From: Heliocybe sulcata
Lineage: Eukaryota > Basidiomycota > Agaricomycetes > Gloeophyllales > Gloeophyllaceae
Reading direction: 5' to 3'
Assembly (NCBI GenBank): GCA_004369045.1
Contig: ML213520.1
Location: 1-64,000, forward strand
DNA length: 64,000 nucleotides
Shown here one piece after another: positions 46,311 to 59,525 of this stretch (positions are counted from its first letter, which is position 1; each line of letters starts with the position of its first letter). Made by a program: the position numbers and the translations under genes. A model generated the notes under the pieces. The model searched no databases. It saw nothing but the letters and a program-made list of their open reading frames with translations, and was not told where the DNA came from.

Positions 46311-47209
46311 CGTACAATAGTTGTGCCACGGAACGATTAAGAGTAACGGAAACAGGAGGCAGAACCTTGGTATGCACTGGCCTTCTTCTCCAGCAGACTT
46401 TATCCACGGAAGGAGAGAGAGGAGTGTCTAATCTCGCTGTGAGACAAGAGGGCATTGAGTTCACTGTATCACCGGTGCCTGACACAAGTTGGCAGCCCGC
46501 GCCCGTGCAGACAAATATGCATCAAGCTGAAGGCATTGAGTGTTTGATGCAATGGCTATGAGTGTCGTAGTCGATGCAACGCTGAACCATCATTGGACTA
46601 GCCTACACACGTTCATGAGCTATAGGGCGAACCAGCGGCTGGATGACGCCGGACATAAAGATGCGCGCTGAAAATCCTCACCCGGAAGCAGAATTAGGAT
46701 ACGAAGTCATGGTCTTGCGACCAAGCTAGGGAACCCGAAGATCAGGCCACAGCCATTGTCCCTATCTCTGGAAGGGTGCCTGTGCTGTGATCGCAGTATA
46801 ATTGGGTCTTCCTCGGAGATAGATCAAACATGTAGAAATCTCTGCGAGGAGACATACTTCTCGCCGATTACGCTCGGCCAGAGCCGATTCCTCGAAAGTC
46901 ATCTCTACTGCAAAAAGCTGAGCTAGGGGTTGCGAGAGTGATATAGATACTCACTAGTTATTTCAGGGTGAGAGTCGAACACTGAGATCTGTCAAGTATA
47001 CGATCTGATCACAGGAGGGAAACATGCTGCAAAAACTTCTCTTGCGAGGCAATCACATCATTAGCTTCGGGGTAGCATGGTGAAATTGCGCATACGAGGT
47101 GGAGATTGGGGAAATGCTGTTGTCCTGCGCCTTGTGATACATTGAGGCATTGATCCGCCACTGCCAATCTGTGCTGGCCTACCACTTTGCGTACTATTTG
47201 ACTCCCTAC
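46311..47209. other. intergenic between DUF6533 copies
   Basis: About 900 bp holding the promoter of copy 1 and the 3' flank of copy 2. No further coding sequence recognised. Confidence 0.4.
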
Positions 47210-48988
47210 CTATACGACTTCCCGCTGCTTCCCCTCTCTGACCGACAGGATCTTCTCTCCATGGACCTCGTCCTCATCCCCCGTATGCGAGGTCGACGCC
47301 TCATGCGCTCGCAGTTCAAAAGCAAGGGCGTCACGATTTCTTTCGCGAGCGACCGGGTCCTCTCCGAAATCATCAACAAGCGATGTCATGGTCCGTTGAA
47401 CTGCTTCAAATTCTGACAATTCGTGATTCCCAGGACTCGACTTTGATCCTGAAACGGCGGCATCGGAGTTGCGCTCCCATTGCTTCAGATGCAAAATGAA
47501 GCGAGCAGTCAGCAAGCCGGAGACGCTGTGATACTCGAATCTGAGCACAACCGGAAGAAAGGGAATGAAGCTAGGTATTTCTCACGGTAAGATTAGTGCG
47601 TTCAGAAGCCTCTGGAGGAATCCAGTCTTGAGGGTGCCTCAGTCAATACACCTATGCCTATATGTACTAGTACTCACTGTCCGCTGTAGAGAGCAAGCTC
47701 AATCCATGTACATGAGAGCAGTGCACCAATGGATACGACTTACAAAATTGAGAATGACTGCGGCCATGGTGAGGATGGTCATCACGCTGTTGTTCTTTAG
47801 TTTGACCTTCGTGCAAGTAAGCAGGATGCTCACCAAAAGTATAGAACACCTGGTGAGGTAAGATATGAGCAAGATGATAAGATGAAGCGCCAAATATACC
47901 ATGCCTTGCTCTAATATCAGATAGAAAAAGCTCGTCTTCTGCTCTTTCCACGTGAGACCGTTACCCTTGAGAGCCTGTACGCTCCGAACGGTCGTGAGGA
48001 TGGCTGACGAAAACTCGAACACGACCATGAGTATGGAGAGGAGTTCATTCGCTGTCAGCCAACGGATTGAAGGTCAGTGCTTGAAGCGGGAATGGCTGCG
48101 TCACAAATACCTATCGGGATGCCTAATAGATGTAGCATCAGCAACTTTCAGTGCGGTAAGACTTCTGTGCTTACTTGAGCTACCGGCGCAACGCAAACCG
48201 GGAACGTGAGTCTACCGTTGTCAATGAGTGCATAGTGAGAAGTGCGAGCACTTCATACTAACAATGTCGAGTGCAACACATACTGCTCCCAGAGTGCCGA
48301 GACAGGCCAGTACCAGACGGCTCTTGGAATAGACAGCATAGGCACGAAGCGTGAACACAGCTGCGGTGCTCGCCATCAGACGCAACACGATAACAGAGTT
48401 TACCCAGACTTGATTGACTCACCGATGACAGCAGCTCGGCCTAGGACGCTTACGGCGCCGATGACTTTATACCATGCGTTGCAGCTGAACGATATTGAAC
48501 ATGCATAACGAGCGTAGATGACTACAAGCCCACTACCACTCCAAGTCAACCTCACTGCCAGACCAAATATAGGAATGTTCGTCACGTACCCTTTGGTGAA
48601 GCTTGCCCGCCACGGCAAGCAGATATAAAATGTTGGCCAGCAACGCATAACGGCAAAATACGTATAGAATAGTCGAAAGACGGAACTTCGAACCCCAGAT
48701 ATATTTCACCTCTGTGGACGCAATTAAACGTCGGACTGAAGAACAGAGATATTGGACATACCCCGAGGGAACGTCAGAGCATAGTCATAGTAAAGCAAAG
48801 CTATTGCCCATCCTAAGTTCAGATGACAGTCTTTGCGATCAGACCAACACGCACCGATGCTCGAGTATTGGATGCGGAATTGCAAGAAACTGTGAGCAGA
48901 ATGTAGCGTCGTCATACAGATAGCAGGATAAATGGAACTTGGTAGTCACTGACTGAGTGTATGCTGCCGCGATAGCCTTGCTCGACAT
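47210..48988 (-). CDS. DUF6533-type multi-pass membrane protein, copy 2
   Basis: Tandem paralogue of the gene at 44.6-46.3 kb, same orientation and same exon plan. It starts MSSKAIAAAYTH, then FLQFRIQYSSI and WAIALLYYDYALTFPREVKY. Later segments are FCRYALLANILYLLAVAGKL, CNAWYKVIGAVSVLGRAAVI, AVFTLRAYAVYSKSRLVLA, ILMVVFEFSSAILTTVRS and LTMAAVILNF. The tail SGLLTARFILHLKQWERN leads to SLVDDFGEDPVARERNRDA, close to copy 1, and then a longer acidic end to 47210. The intron after LEQ appears to use a GC donor. The junction before CNAWYKV has the same phase gap as copy 1. The reading is otherwise uninterrupted. The pair probably arose by tandem duplication. Confidence 0.72.
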
Positions 48989-51900
48989 CGCCGATGATAG
49001 AGAATATCACTTTACGGACGGCGGGGTTGAGGAGGAGAGAGGAGTTAGTCGGTCCTTTCCAACTCCTTGGCTTATGCGCTTATTACAGGTCTCTCTAGAA
49101 TAGCTCTATAGAATATAGAGTTCAGAGCAAGATGTGGCGCACTGGTCATCCCTGCGCGTTACAGCCACTTGGGAAGACGAGACACCTACTCTGGATGAGA
49201 GGCTGATGACCAATCTAGAAGAAGGTCGCAGGAGCTCCAACCAAATGATACGAACACATATTCTGGGTCGACTATAGATGATCGTCGCGTGGACCGCCCT
49301 TCGACTTGCTGGCTGCCCTTTCCTGATCCATGCCCGGCTCCGTATGGTATGTAAAGCTTATTCTGACCGTGATTCTATTCATTTACACCTTTAATAGCAG
49401 CAGGTCAGCGGATGCGGGATGATGCAACACGAAAGAAGGGTGTGACGCAACATTGGATTGACCAGCTTTGAGAACGCGGTAGGAAGAGCAGATACCGGGT
49501 AAGGCTCACTAAGAATCGCCGAGGCTATAACCTCTTCCGTACCCGTAAACCTGGGCTCCCGGTGGTTGGCACAGATTAGTCTGAATTATTAGACCGATGA
49601 ACCTGTCTGTGGGCATTAATACCATGCACGGGCCATAACATGCGATCGTTGTTAGCTGTAAAGGTCCGCGTATCGTGGCACAGGGGAGATACCATGACAG
49701 AATCCATCTCCACATGCAACGGCCGAGCGAGCTGTATTTAGAGACAGGCATTTGCTGGCTGATCTCTGCAGTGCTATTGGCCCCAACCGCGCACGTTCGC
49801 CGGTCGCCCTTGAAAGCCGCGAAAGGGAACGAAAGGCATCTGATTGGATGGAAACCGTACGGGAACATCCCGTAGAATGGAGGACTATGGTTGTGGGAGC
49901 TACAGACGGTCGTGTCGAAGATGGGCGTCTGCTCACTCTCTGATGGAGAGTGGAGCCTCAGACCTGGGTATCACTTGCCTGTTAGGAATACGCCAAACTG
50001 CCGCATAAGATTCTGGAGCGACGCACCTCTCTCGGCTTGGTCGACTCCGGGCTTGGCACAGTCGATAGAATAGCACGGATAAGGGAACGAGCTCTGTCCA
50101 AGTGAGAAGCATGGTTTGCCAATCGCACCCAAAGGCTAAAACTATATTCAGCACAACGAACAAATCTCTGTCGATCATTGTAATCGGATCACGGAGGAAC
50201 TGGTACGGTGATACAGCCTGCATCGTCGCAACTAGCATCGCTTACGCCCTGTCCCGTATTGCGAGATGATACCACTGTATCAGTAGGCGCTGATGTTGTA
50301 CGATGTTGTAACCAGAAAGACAGCACGTATAACGCTGGGATGGAGAAGGTAATCGGCCGTATATCAGCTGGTAGGTCGTCGTGACTATCAATAGAGCGGC
50401 TTACGGAGACAGCAGCTAAGTTTCGACATCTCTTCGTTTCGCGACAAGGTTCAGTATGATACTCGGGGAAACACCGCTTCAGTATTCGGTTCCAGATGAT
50501 CTATACCTGGTATTCGACCAGCCAGGACGAGTTGGGAATCTGTTGGCGATGCATGGTCTGGTTAGCACTGGATCCTGTGACAAAGTATCAGTGATGAGTG
50601 TCAGCCAGGGAGAAGATTGTCGTGTTCGCGACTGATGTATCCACGGATGACAATGCAGACACAGAGCGACCATTCGTTCAATACAGTCCACTATGATTGC
50701 TCACATGCCCATCGTGTTGGTGCCTGCTACGATCGAACGAGCAGATGGATGCAAAGGTATCGACTCATAGAAGCATATGCACTGGTACTGTACTATGGTG
50801 CCCAGTGGATTCGCGCTGACCGCACAGGCCCATGCTTCATTCAACCCATTAGCCGGAGAGCAAACGCGGCGCGGTTACTTCAGGGTCTGGATAGCTCAGA
50901 GAATACCAGGCAGTCTTGCGACGGGACCAGAAAAGAGCGCGCCGTTACCCTAGTACTGCTGCCAAAGACGATGCTCAAGCGCTCAAGCTTCAAGCCCCAG
51001 CCAGCAGTTACTAGTTCCTGTCGCGACGAAGGTGAACGCACACTCATGGGACACTCATGGGTTATCGAAGAGATTGCAGACAATCGTCCCACGCCACAAC
51101 ACGCGTATAAAGTCTTTCCCCGCAAATTTCTGTTTCCTTGATTCTTCCACAATCAAAAACGCCTATGACGAGAACTCAGTGCAGCGAGATGAGCGCGACC
51201 CTTCTCCGCGTTGCGGTCGGCGGTGACATCGCTCGTCCGGCACCTACCTTGTTACGTTCAAAGGGACGGGCTGGTCGCATCTGAGGCGTCTTTTTGGTGT
51301 GGAATGTCGCTGGCTGCGGGAATCCTCTTCGCTTCTGCTTGGCTCGTTTCATGCTTGTCTTTGGGGGAGGGTTTCGTGGCCGCGTAGAGTCTCTGGTTGA
51401 TTTGGGTTTAGGGTGTTGTTGCAAGTACTATTTCTGTCTTTGCCGGTCTCTTCATCTTGTACGCTGTCTCCTTTGCTCCAGCGGGAATTATAATCCTTTG
51501 TTGCCCTGCTCTGAATCCGTGTTGACTGCTGGATGTACCTGCGATGCAACACATGGAACCCAGTGCACCGCAACGGCACGCAATAAAGGTGGCAGATCGT
51601 CGCTGGCGCTGTTGAACGTTGGGCGCTGAGCGTTGAATCAAAAGAAACGCTCGCCAACGCAGTGTATTCACGGCCCGATATATATGCTGTGGCATGCGTA
51701 CGACGGAAATGCGTGGGCTGGTTAGCCGCTTGCAAGCCCAAGCTTTCGAGTGCCACCTTAAAAGGCTGGAATATTTAGCGAAGTGAGCGAAGTCTTGCAG
51801 CGAATCTCAGAACATGTACGCTGTATCTAGGATTAGTAATATGCCACTGCCAGGTACTTGCAGTTAAATCCTCATAATTTGCCTTCGGGAGGGGTGTATT

Positions 51901-52151
51901 TCTGTACAGTCCATATCAAGATACTTTGCCACAGACCAGTCTCGGCCAGCTGGATTTGAGCCACCTTTCGGTCGAGCCACACAGTACTGTGGCGCCGCCC
52001 AATAGACGTCGACGCTCCCACGCCACATCCTCCACTCGCCAGAATATGGCGTACGATGGTGCAACTTCAGACAACTCGTCTTCGTTGTTCCCGAAGCATA
52101 ACCTATATTCCGACTCTCAACCGTCACAGCACCTTATAAACCAGGCCTTTT
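48989..52151. other. 3 kb without a supported gene
   Basis: The largest empty stretch in the window. Frames at 49509-49868, 49933-50238, 50617-51141 and 51294-51756 were read on both strands. None gives a family motif, consistent splice pattern or transposon signature. The content may be decayed duplicates or true intergenic DNA; its right end must hold the MsrA promoter. Confidence 0.4.
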
Positions 52152-52948
52152 ATGCTTAACCGCCTGAACGGCATCCGACTCTCTCTCCTGGGCGGTTTCT
52201 CAGTTCTCTCGAATTCAGCTAGCTTCAATCGCGCAGCATACTCCATGTCTCCTGCAGGTACGTACCCTTGTGATCTGCTACATTAGAACGAAACTGAGCC
52301 CTGGCTTGCTCATTGCAGGACAGACAGAGACCGCGACTTTCGCCGCCGGGTGCTTCTGGGGCGTGGAGCACATCTTCCTGAAGCACTACCCACCTGCACA
52401 GGACAAGGGTATCGTCAAGACAGCGGTAGGGTATACAGGTGGAAAAGAGGAGGCAATGAATCCGAGTTACCGGCAGGTGTGCACTGGCACAACGGACCAC
52501 GCGGAAGCATTGAAGATCGAGTTTGATCCGGCCAAGGTGTCATACGACGAGCTAGTCGGTGAGTTCGTTAGTTCGTCTCGTTCTCGGCACAGCGCTGAGC
52601 TCAAGACAGAGTTCTTCTACCGTACGCACGACCCGACGACCGCGAATCGGCAGGGTGCTGATACTGGCAGTCGTACGTAATCCCTGTTATATATGACATA
52701 ACTGCCTCTGACAGTATTGCTTTTCAGAGTACCGCTCAGCTATCTTCTACCACTCTCCCGAGCAGAAGTCCATTGCTGAGCGCGTGACGGAGGAGGTGCA
52801 GAAGAAGCATTTTGACCCGATTGGGAAGAAAATCGTCACGCAGATCCTACCCGCCTCCCGCTGGTACGATGCGGAAGAGTATCACCAGCTCTATCTCTTC
52901 AAGAACCCAGACGGATACCAGTGCCCAACCCATAGGCTGAACTGGTAG
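52152..52948 (+). CDS. msrA: peptide-methionine (S)-S-oxide reductase A
   Basis: Repairs oxidised methionine (S-sulfoxide form) in proteins using thioredoxin. The full form has 209 residues from four exons: 52152-52257, 52319-52558, 52610-52672 and 52728-52948. The active-site loop is FAAGCFWGVEHIF with the catalytic Cys. GYTGGKEEAMNPSYRQVCTG, DHAEALKIEFDP, THDPTTANRQGADTGSQYRS and the end GYQCPTHRLNW are all typical. The first exon encodes MLNRLNGIRLSLLGGFSVLS, a basic amphipathic leader that resembles a mitochondrial presequence. A second in-frame ATG (MSPAG, near 52245) would give the cytosolic form. Dual targeting by two starts is inferred. Confidence 0.92.
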
Positions 52949-54188
52949 ATGGAAGCGCCGGTGGGAGGTTACGAAACGTCAGAAGATTATGTGATGTACG
53001 TTTGTTTGATGTCTGTACTACCGCCACTCCGGCTATGATTATTGTATTACTAGCCACACTGATATCGATCGAATCTATCAATGGTCCCACGGAAATACCT
53101 TGGTCGTTGGTCGTGGCTTCACTAAGAAGGGCAGCAGTCAGCCAATCCTGTCATGCAGGCCTCTCTGATGTCACAGCAATCGCCTGGGGTCGCGGGTATG
53201 CGTGCATACTTGAACTGTTGCCTGTGTAACGCTTCCGGGAACTTTCTGTTCGCCTCTCCAGAACAACATGCGAAGAATAAAAGCAGGTCATGAGAAGATC
53301 GTTGCCCAAAGAGGACTCTTTCAAGCGGGGTGATCATGATGATTCTGCCTATTGCGCAGGAGCAAATCTCTCTTATTGACCACATCTCCTGCGAAGGCGA
53401 TACTGGGTGACAGCGAGCGCCTAATCGTACAGAATGATGGCGGGGAAGCTCGACTGCAGCGCCTTAGCTTCACAACTCTCGCGGCGACTGACATGGGGGG
53501 CAGCTGGCGGAGGAGAACCCCTGAACCGCAATTGTCGTGCACGGACGATCATCTGTTGGTTGTCGCATGGTGGCTGGTCATGACCAATGTGCGGTGCGTT
53601 GCGACTTTTTCTTTTATATTTGCTTAACGATTCTTACTCTCTAGGAATGCAGCGGATAGACGCACGCATCGTCCGCCATATGGTGTCCTAAGCCGTGTGG
53701 GAGCACGGCCGTCGTCGTCATCGTAGGAGCTGTCTTCTTCCGTGTTATCATGGTTAATCATATCCTAGGCTGGATCATGATGAGGAATGGGGTTGCTAGC
53801 CAGGCATTGCTATTTTCACGTCCGTGTGCGTTCCGTGCGGGCCTGGAGGCCTGGCCTGCTTTGGGTGCTGGTATACAGGTACGTCCCTCCTCGAGGGGAC
53901 GCCCTCGTATTGAAACATTCGCACCAGCAAAGGTTAAGACCTGTTTCTGTATCCTTGCTTGGGAGCGTCCTTTTGACCCCGCGCTTAACTATCAGTTAAT
54001 TGACAGGCTGTATGGCAGCCCTTGCTCCGTTCTGCTGAATTACGCATTGCTGCCACACTGCCCTGTTTACTGACCATGTGCTAGCTCATCTTCTCTTGAT
54101 GAATTGCGCTCGTCGCCGAAACATATAGAACGGTCCTTTCCAATACGTTTGTTTCATTTATTTCTGGGATCCCTTCCTGCGACTTGGC
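52949..54188. other. intergenic
   Basis: 3' flank of msrA and promoter of the first tandem DUF6534 gene. A 107-codon frame at 53750-54073 has no recognised features. Confidence 0.4.
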
Positions 54189-56238
54189 ATGGACAGCTCT
54201 GCGAAGGCTCTGCTCGTCAGCAGCTACGGCTCCCTGCTTGTTGGCCTCGTCGCGTCAGCCATGTAAGGTCATCGTGGAATCTCTCGCTTGCTGACCTCAT
54301 ATTTAGTTGCCACGGGTAGTCTGTTTGGTATAACTAATCTTCAGGTCTTCATCTACCTGAAGTCGTACCCTAACGACCTGGTCACTTATAAGATTGCGGT
54401 AAGGAAAGGTCCTTGCTCCTCCAGTAGCTTAGCTGATGATGGTTGCAGGTCGGCTTCCTGTGGTGCGTACGTGCAGACCTGGAAGTCATGAGCCACTTAC
54501 CGTCCCCAGGTTCCTCGATGCATTTCATTTGGCGCTATCCACGCATGCTGTGTTTTGGTACTTAGTCACAAACTTCGCCATTCTACCATTTGACCTTCCA
54601 GTCATATGGTCCTTCAAGGTACGCAGCTCAAATAAGTGCTATCTCTGCGTACCAGTATCTCACATTTGCCGGGTAGCTGGAGATTTCGATCATGGTGAGC
54701 TCCAGTCAGACTACCTCCGAGTCCTCGCGCACTGATCGATCTGAATAGATCATCACTATACTTGTTGTCCAGAGGTGCGGCCCCACCTTCGCTCGATCCG
54801 CCCGTCTTCGATCTAAGGTGCAAATTCACCAGTCTCTACGCTCTACGTTTGTGGAAAGGTCGGTGGTTATCGGCTGAATGCCCCAGCTCCGCTCATTATT
54901 CATAGTCACTGCCCTCGAGCGGTCACGAGTCGCTGTGTACTTGGTGGTGAGTAATCATGTACTAAGACCATGCGGTCACTACTGACGACGATCAGATCGC
55001 ATCCGTCCTTTGCAATTATGGTACGAGCAAGTGAGACGCTGTCCTTTGAGTGTTACGAGTCACGCCGCCCATGCAGGTATTGCCATAGGTATTGCCGCGG
55101 TCTATATACGTTCGGATATCACGCCTTCTGACGTTCCCTTTGGTTTACAGCAGTAATCTATGTTGTGTGCGTGATTTGGCTGAGATGCAACCTCTCCAAA
55201 GCTCACCTGTGCTGCGCACTAGATATCGCAAGATTAGTATCGTAATACAGGCCCAACAGTATGCTGTCGGTTGAACAACTCCAAGTCATGAGTTCCGAGT
55301 CTACTTACGCGCCTTCATTCATAGTGGCTGGTATATACAAGCTATGGAACATGCACTGCCGTCGACGTGACCGTCGTCGTCACCTTCTGCGGCACTATGT
55401 GGGGTCATCGTTCGGTTCACCTAAAGTAAGCCAGTCACAACTTATGGTCATATCTGGGTTCAATCTTGGCAACTATAGATCCAAATCCGTCATCCACCGA
55501 ATCATGCTATATGTCCTTGCATCCGGGTCTTTGACAGGGTATGTTTGTACTATCAGCGGGCTTCACCTCAGCCCCTAACGTTAGGATCCCAGTCTCTTCT
55601 GTGTAATCTGCCTCGTAACAGTGAGTACCGTTTGTTTGCCGTGGTAGCGGTGTCAGTATGATTCTCGTGATTTCTCAAGCTTGCGACCATGCCCGGAAGC
55701 TTCGTCTCTTACGGCATCAGCTTTTCGATGAACAAAGGTTAGTAATCCTCTTTTGGAACCGAGGTCGTCAGCTTATATTGCGCCAGTATATGTTAATTCG
55801 TACCTTGCGGTGTGAGTCTTTTATTGATACCCTGGGCGCTGCTAAGCCTGATCTGTAGGTTGAATTCTCGGGACTCCTGCAAGCAAGGTTCGGTCGATCA
55901 AAAAGTGGAAGGGCGGGACATCGTACAGCGTCGAGTTCCGTACTTAATCGATTCGGTGGAGGTCGGTTGTTCTGTCCACGAGCAATCGTCCGATGACGCA
56001 GGGCCCAAGGTGAGCATCCTCGTCTATCCGGGGGGAACTAATCATTTATCATTTCCGATGACCAGTCATTTCCGGTATTCCAAGCTGAATCTTCCCTTAC
56101 ACCGCAGTTGTATGACCAACGTGAGTTTAACTGTACTTTGTTTTGGAATGTTTTGATTGCTCAGGTTCGGCGGGTGGATGGTCGGGACGAAAACTCAAGA
56201 TCATGATCGATCGCGAAGCTTTCACTCGATTTGAGTAG
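54189..56238 (+). CDS. DUF6534-type multi-pass membrane protein, tandem copy 1
   Basis: First of three head-to-tail paralogues, about 20 very small exons in 2.05 kb. It starts MDSSAKALLVSSYGSLLVGL, then LFGITNLQVFIYLKSYPND and FLDAFHLALSTHAVFWYLVT. An 18 nt exon gives LEISIM, followed by IITILVVQR, SLYALRLWK and WLVYTSYGTCTAVDVTVVVT. The DUF6534 core is SKSVIHRIMLYVLASGSLTG with LFCVICLVT, LATMPGSFVSYGISFSMNK and VYVNSYLAVLNSRDS. A polar tail ends KIMIDREAFTRFE. Every exon joined in phase when compared with copies 2 and 3, and no stop interrupts the chain. Seven or so membrane helices are expected. Function unknown; a sensory or receptor-like role is only an inference from topology. Confidence 0.75.
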
Positions 56239-57445
56239 ACTCAGACCTCAGAAACAAGAACCTTCAGCTGTATCGGAGCTTGTCTTCAAGCGTTTTCACT
56301 ACTACTTTTCGTTGTTGAGTCCATGCACCCTTGTGTTTTCTTTAGGAGACTTTCGGACGGGGACATTCGGACATCGGGCAGGTATCGTCAGCAGTCGCTG
56401 GATGTACTGTATGGAGGTCCCATACCGAGGATCGCGGTCGCAAATTCGTACAGATACGCTCTCCATTGCTTTGCACTCTTTCTACAGTCTATCACATTCG
56501 TTGGACAACTTCAAAGTTATGCGCTTCCGCACAGTGTATATAAGTCACGCTCAGTGATAGTGTACTGTTATCACAAATACTTGCTTTTAAGCGATTCTCG
56601 ATTGTGTCTCGATGAACTTCCTGCATCTTGAAGCTTGATTTACAGTACCTTGCGGTCGATCCGTTACAACTAGTGTCGTGCATGCCCGGTACGCCAACTT
56701 CATCCTTGAAATAAGCTTGAAAGGTTGACACTTGGAGATTCTGGCGTGAGAATATTTGCTTTCTTAGCCGCTGTGGCCGTTCGATCGAACAATGCTCTGC
56801 CTTACTTACTGGATCTCTCAAGAAGCTGGAATAGCTCTCTATGCTATGGATCTAATGCGAAGGAGCCATGAACGGTTGCTCGGCTTACATGCCCGCTCTC
56901 TTCGCGCGCGGAATCGCACTTAGTATGTCTTCACTGCACAGTCGAGCCAAGTTTTGATCTTCAATTTGTCTTCAATAATTTAATACTTGCGAGCAACTCA
57001 TCTGCGACATACTTAGAACTCTCAGGATACCTGGCATATTGGGCTTGGAACCGTGGCAATAATCAGGGAACAGGAAGGAACACTGCATATGCGTGATCTA
57101 ATAGTGAAGGTGCCGAGAATAAACTGGGGACCACTGATGGGTGCGCACTAGCTATGTGAAGTGCAGGGAGTCCCTTCTGATCTGATGATATGAAGCAGAT
57201 ATATGACACTTACTTCCGTCCAAAGTCCAGCGTACTGGCCTTAAGTACTACTGGATTTGACGTATACTATGTCATTTGGTGCCGCGACCTGCTCAAATGA
57301 GCGCCCGTGTCACTCAATGCCGTACATCTGCCACCACCATCAGATTCTTGTTCCGGGGGGTGTCCGACTACAATGCGGGCATATACAGAATCCCGGGGAC
57401 CACACGTCTCTTCCCTCCGCGCCTCTTGCCGTCCTCCCGCCTAGT
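56239..57445. other. intergenic between tandem DUF6534 copies 1 and 2
   Basis: 1.2 kb with no recognisable exon of the family and no other gene. Presumably carries the terminator of copy 1 and the promoter of copy 2. Confidence 0.4.
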
Positions 57446-59525
57446 ATGGACTCCATTATTGTGACTAGCTATGGCTCTCTTCTCGTGGGCCTGGTTGTGT
57501 CTGCTGTGTGCGCATTGTATTTGTTTTCCCATATCATAATCACCTGACGTGAATGGCAGCTTGTTCGGAATAACGAATCTCCAAGTATTCATCTACTTCA
57601 AGACATACCGGAACGATGTGTTGCTCTATAAGCTCTCGGTACAGTACTTCCTTATCTCCTGAAGAAAAGAGACCCAACCCCTGTTCTTGTGTAGGTTGGA
57701 TTGTTGTGGTGTGTGCGACTTGCATAAGCAGACGTCAGCATTCGTTCACTGCCGTCGAGCGTAGGTTTCTCGATGCTTTCCATCTCGCGCTTTCGACGCA
57801 TGCCGTATTCTGGTACCTTGTAACCAATTTCGGCCGTATCACGCTCGATATCCCAATCGTATGGTCCTTCAAGGTGCGTAGACTGGGCCATCTTCTGCCT
57901 CAATATAAGTTCATATCTCGTTATAATAGCTAGAGCTGGTGTTCATGGTACGTAGCCAACTCTCTCAATCGCTTCTACTAGTTGGAACAGCGGGTACTCA
58001 CGGATCCCGTCACATCCCTTCAGATCATCACTGTCCTCATTGTCCAGAGGTATGTCTCGACGATTTCGAGCATGGGGCACCCCGAACTGAGGCAACTTTC
58101 CAATGCAAAGCCTATACGTTCTTCGCCTGTGGAGAGGTCAGTTGTCCAGTTGTGTCAACCATGATTATTTCACATTCCGTCTCAGTGACTAGATCTGGGG
58201 CGACGCGGCTGGCTGTCTGCTTCGTGGTGAGTCCAGCCAGAAGGAGCTTACATCACGGCGCCTCTGATATCAAGCGGTCCATGCGCAGCTCCTTCTCGTC
58301 CTTGGCAACTATGGTATGGATGTTTCAAGCCTATATGCGAGCCTTTACTTACGGTGTGCATGGCAGGAATGAACATAGGTATGTATTACCAATTCCAAGA
58401 CTATCTTGTCAATTGACATCGAGACGCACAGCAACCGTCTATTTTGTGTCAGTAACTCCCGCAAAGTCCTAGTTTTTAGTTCATTGCATGAATCCCTTAA
58501 CAGTTATGCCAAGATGTGTGTCGCGGAACAGGCCGCACAGTATGCTGTAAGTCGTTCGACTCAGGATATGCCTTCCTTGGGCCTTACCGATCTTTAGTGG
58601 CTCATTTATGCGAGCTATGCCTCTTGTACCGCCGTCGACTTGGCCATAGTCGTTACTTTCTGTTGGACTATGTGGGGTCACCGGACCGGACACGCCAGGT
58701 TAGTGCTATTCATTGTATTTGTATCTCGCTCCAATGACAGCCACTGTAGGTCCAACTCCATGATCCACCGAATCATCGTATACGTCCTTGGATCGGGGTC
58801 TTTGACCAGGTACGTCTGCGCCATTATAGGCCCTCATCGCCCTAGGCTTACATCAGATATTCAGTCTCTTTTGCATTATCTGTCTCGTAACTGTGGGTTT
58901 GCGTCCTCCACTGCGACCTGCCCAACGATAGGCCTGACCACCCACGAAGCTTGCGTCAATGCCTGGCGACTTCGTCTCCTACGGTATCAGCTTCTCTTTA
59001 AACAAAAGTGAGTGACCGCCCTTATAATGTGTACTTCGGGATTGGCTGACGCAGTGTCGTACCAGTATATGTTAATTCCTTCCTTGCGATGTGGGTGCGA
59101 CGGTGACTTGCTCGGCCTCGGACGCTGAACCAACCCATAGGTTGAATTCACGGGGCTCCTTCAAGCAAGGACTGGAGGACGAGGAAGTCGCAGCCCGAAA
59201 TGTTCATCAACATCGCATGGTGGACCTGCTCCGCTCAGTAGGTGCTGGCCGGTTTGTCCCCGATAAGTCTTTAGATGCCGCAGAAACTAGCGTAAGCGCA
59301 TTCGCTGTTGTGGGACATACAGAGGGCTTACTGTTCTCCGTGTCCTAGTCTGGCCCGGATGGCAAAGCCGAGCGAGCGACCACCACGAAAACATTCAAAC
59401 AGAGTGTGAGTCTGGTCCTATTCGGCTGTTTGCATGTTTATAATGTCGAAACACTATCCTAGCTGGGGCAGACGAAGAGTATAGAGATTATGATTGACCG
59501 CGAAGCTTTCACTCGCGTTGGTTGA
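57446..59525 (+). CDS. DUF6534-type multi-pass membrane protein, tandem copy 2
   Basis: Same exon plan as copy 1. Start MDSIIVTSYGSLLVGLVVSA, then LFGITNLQVFIYFKTYRND and FLDAFHLALSTHAVFWYLVT. The 18 nt exon reads LELVFM. Next come IITVLIVQR, SLYVLRLWR, WLIYASYASCTAVDLAIVVT and SNSMIHRIIVYVLGSGSLTR, with LASMPGDFVSYGISFSLNK and YVNSFLAMLNSRGSFKQGLE. The tail ends SIEIMIDREAFTRVG. An acceptor inside TCGTACCAG keeps the frame at the YVNSF exon, as in the other copies. No interruption found. It is most similar to copy 1 in the FHLALSTHAVFWYL and YVNS parts, fitting local duplication. Confidence 0.75.

Noticed and set aside
49509-51756. Several frames of 60-170 codons considered as a third DUF6533 copy
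   Set aside because: None contains the YYDYxLTLP, RAAVI or LTARFxLHL signatures, and no splice pattern emerges.
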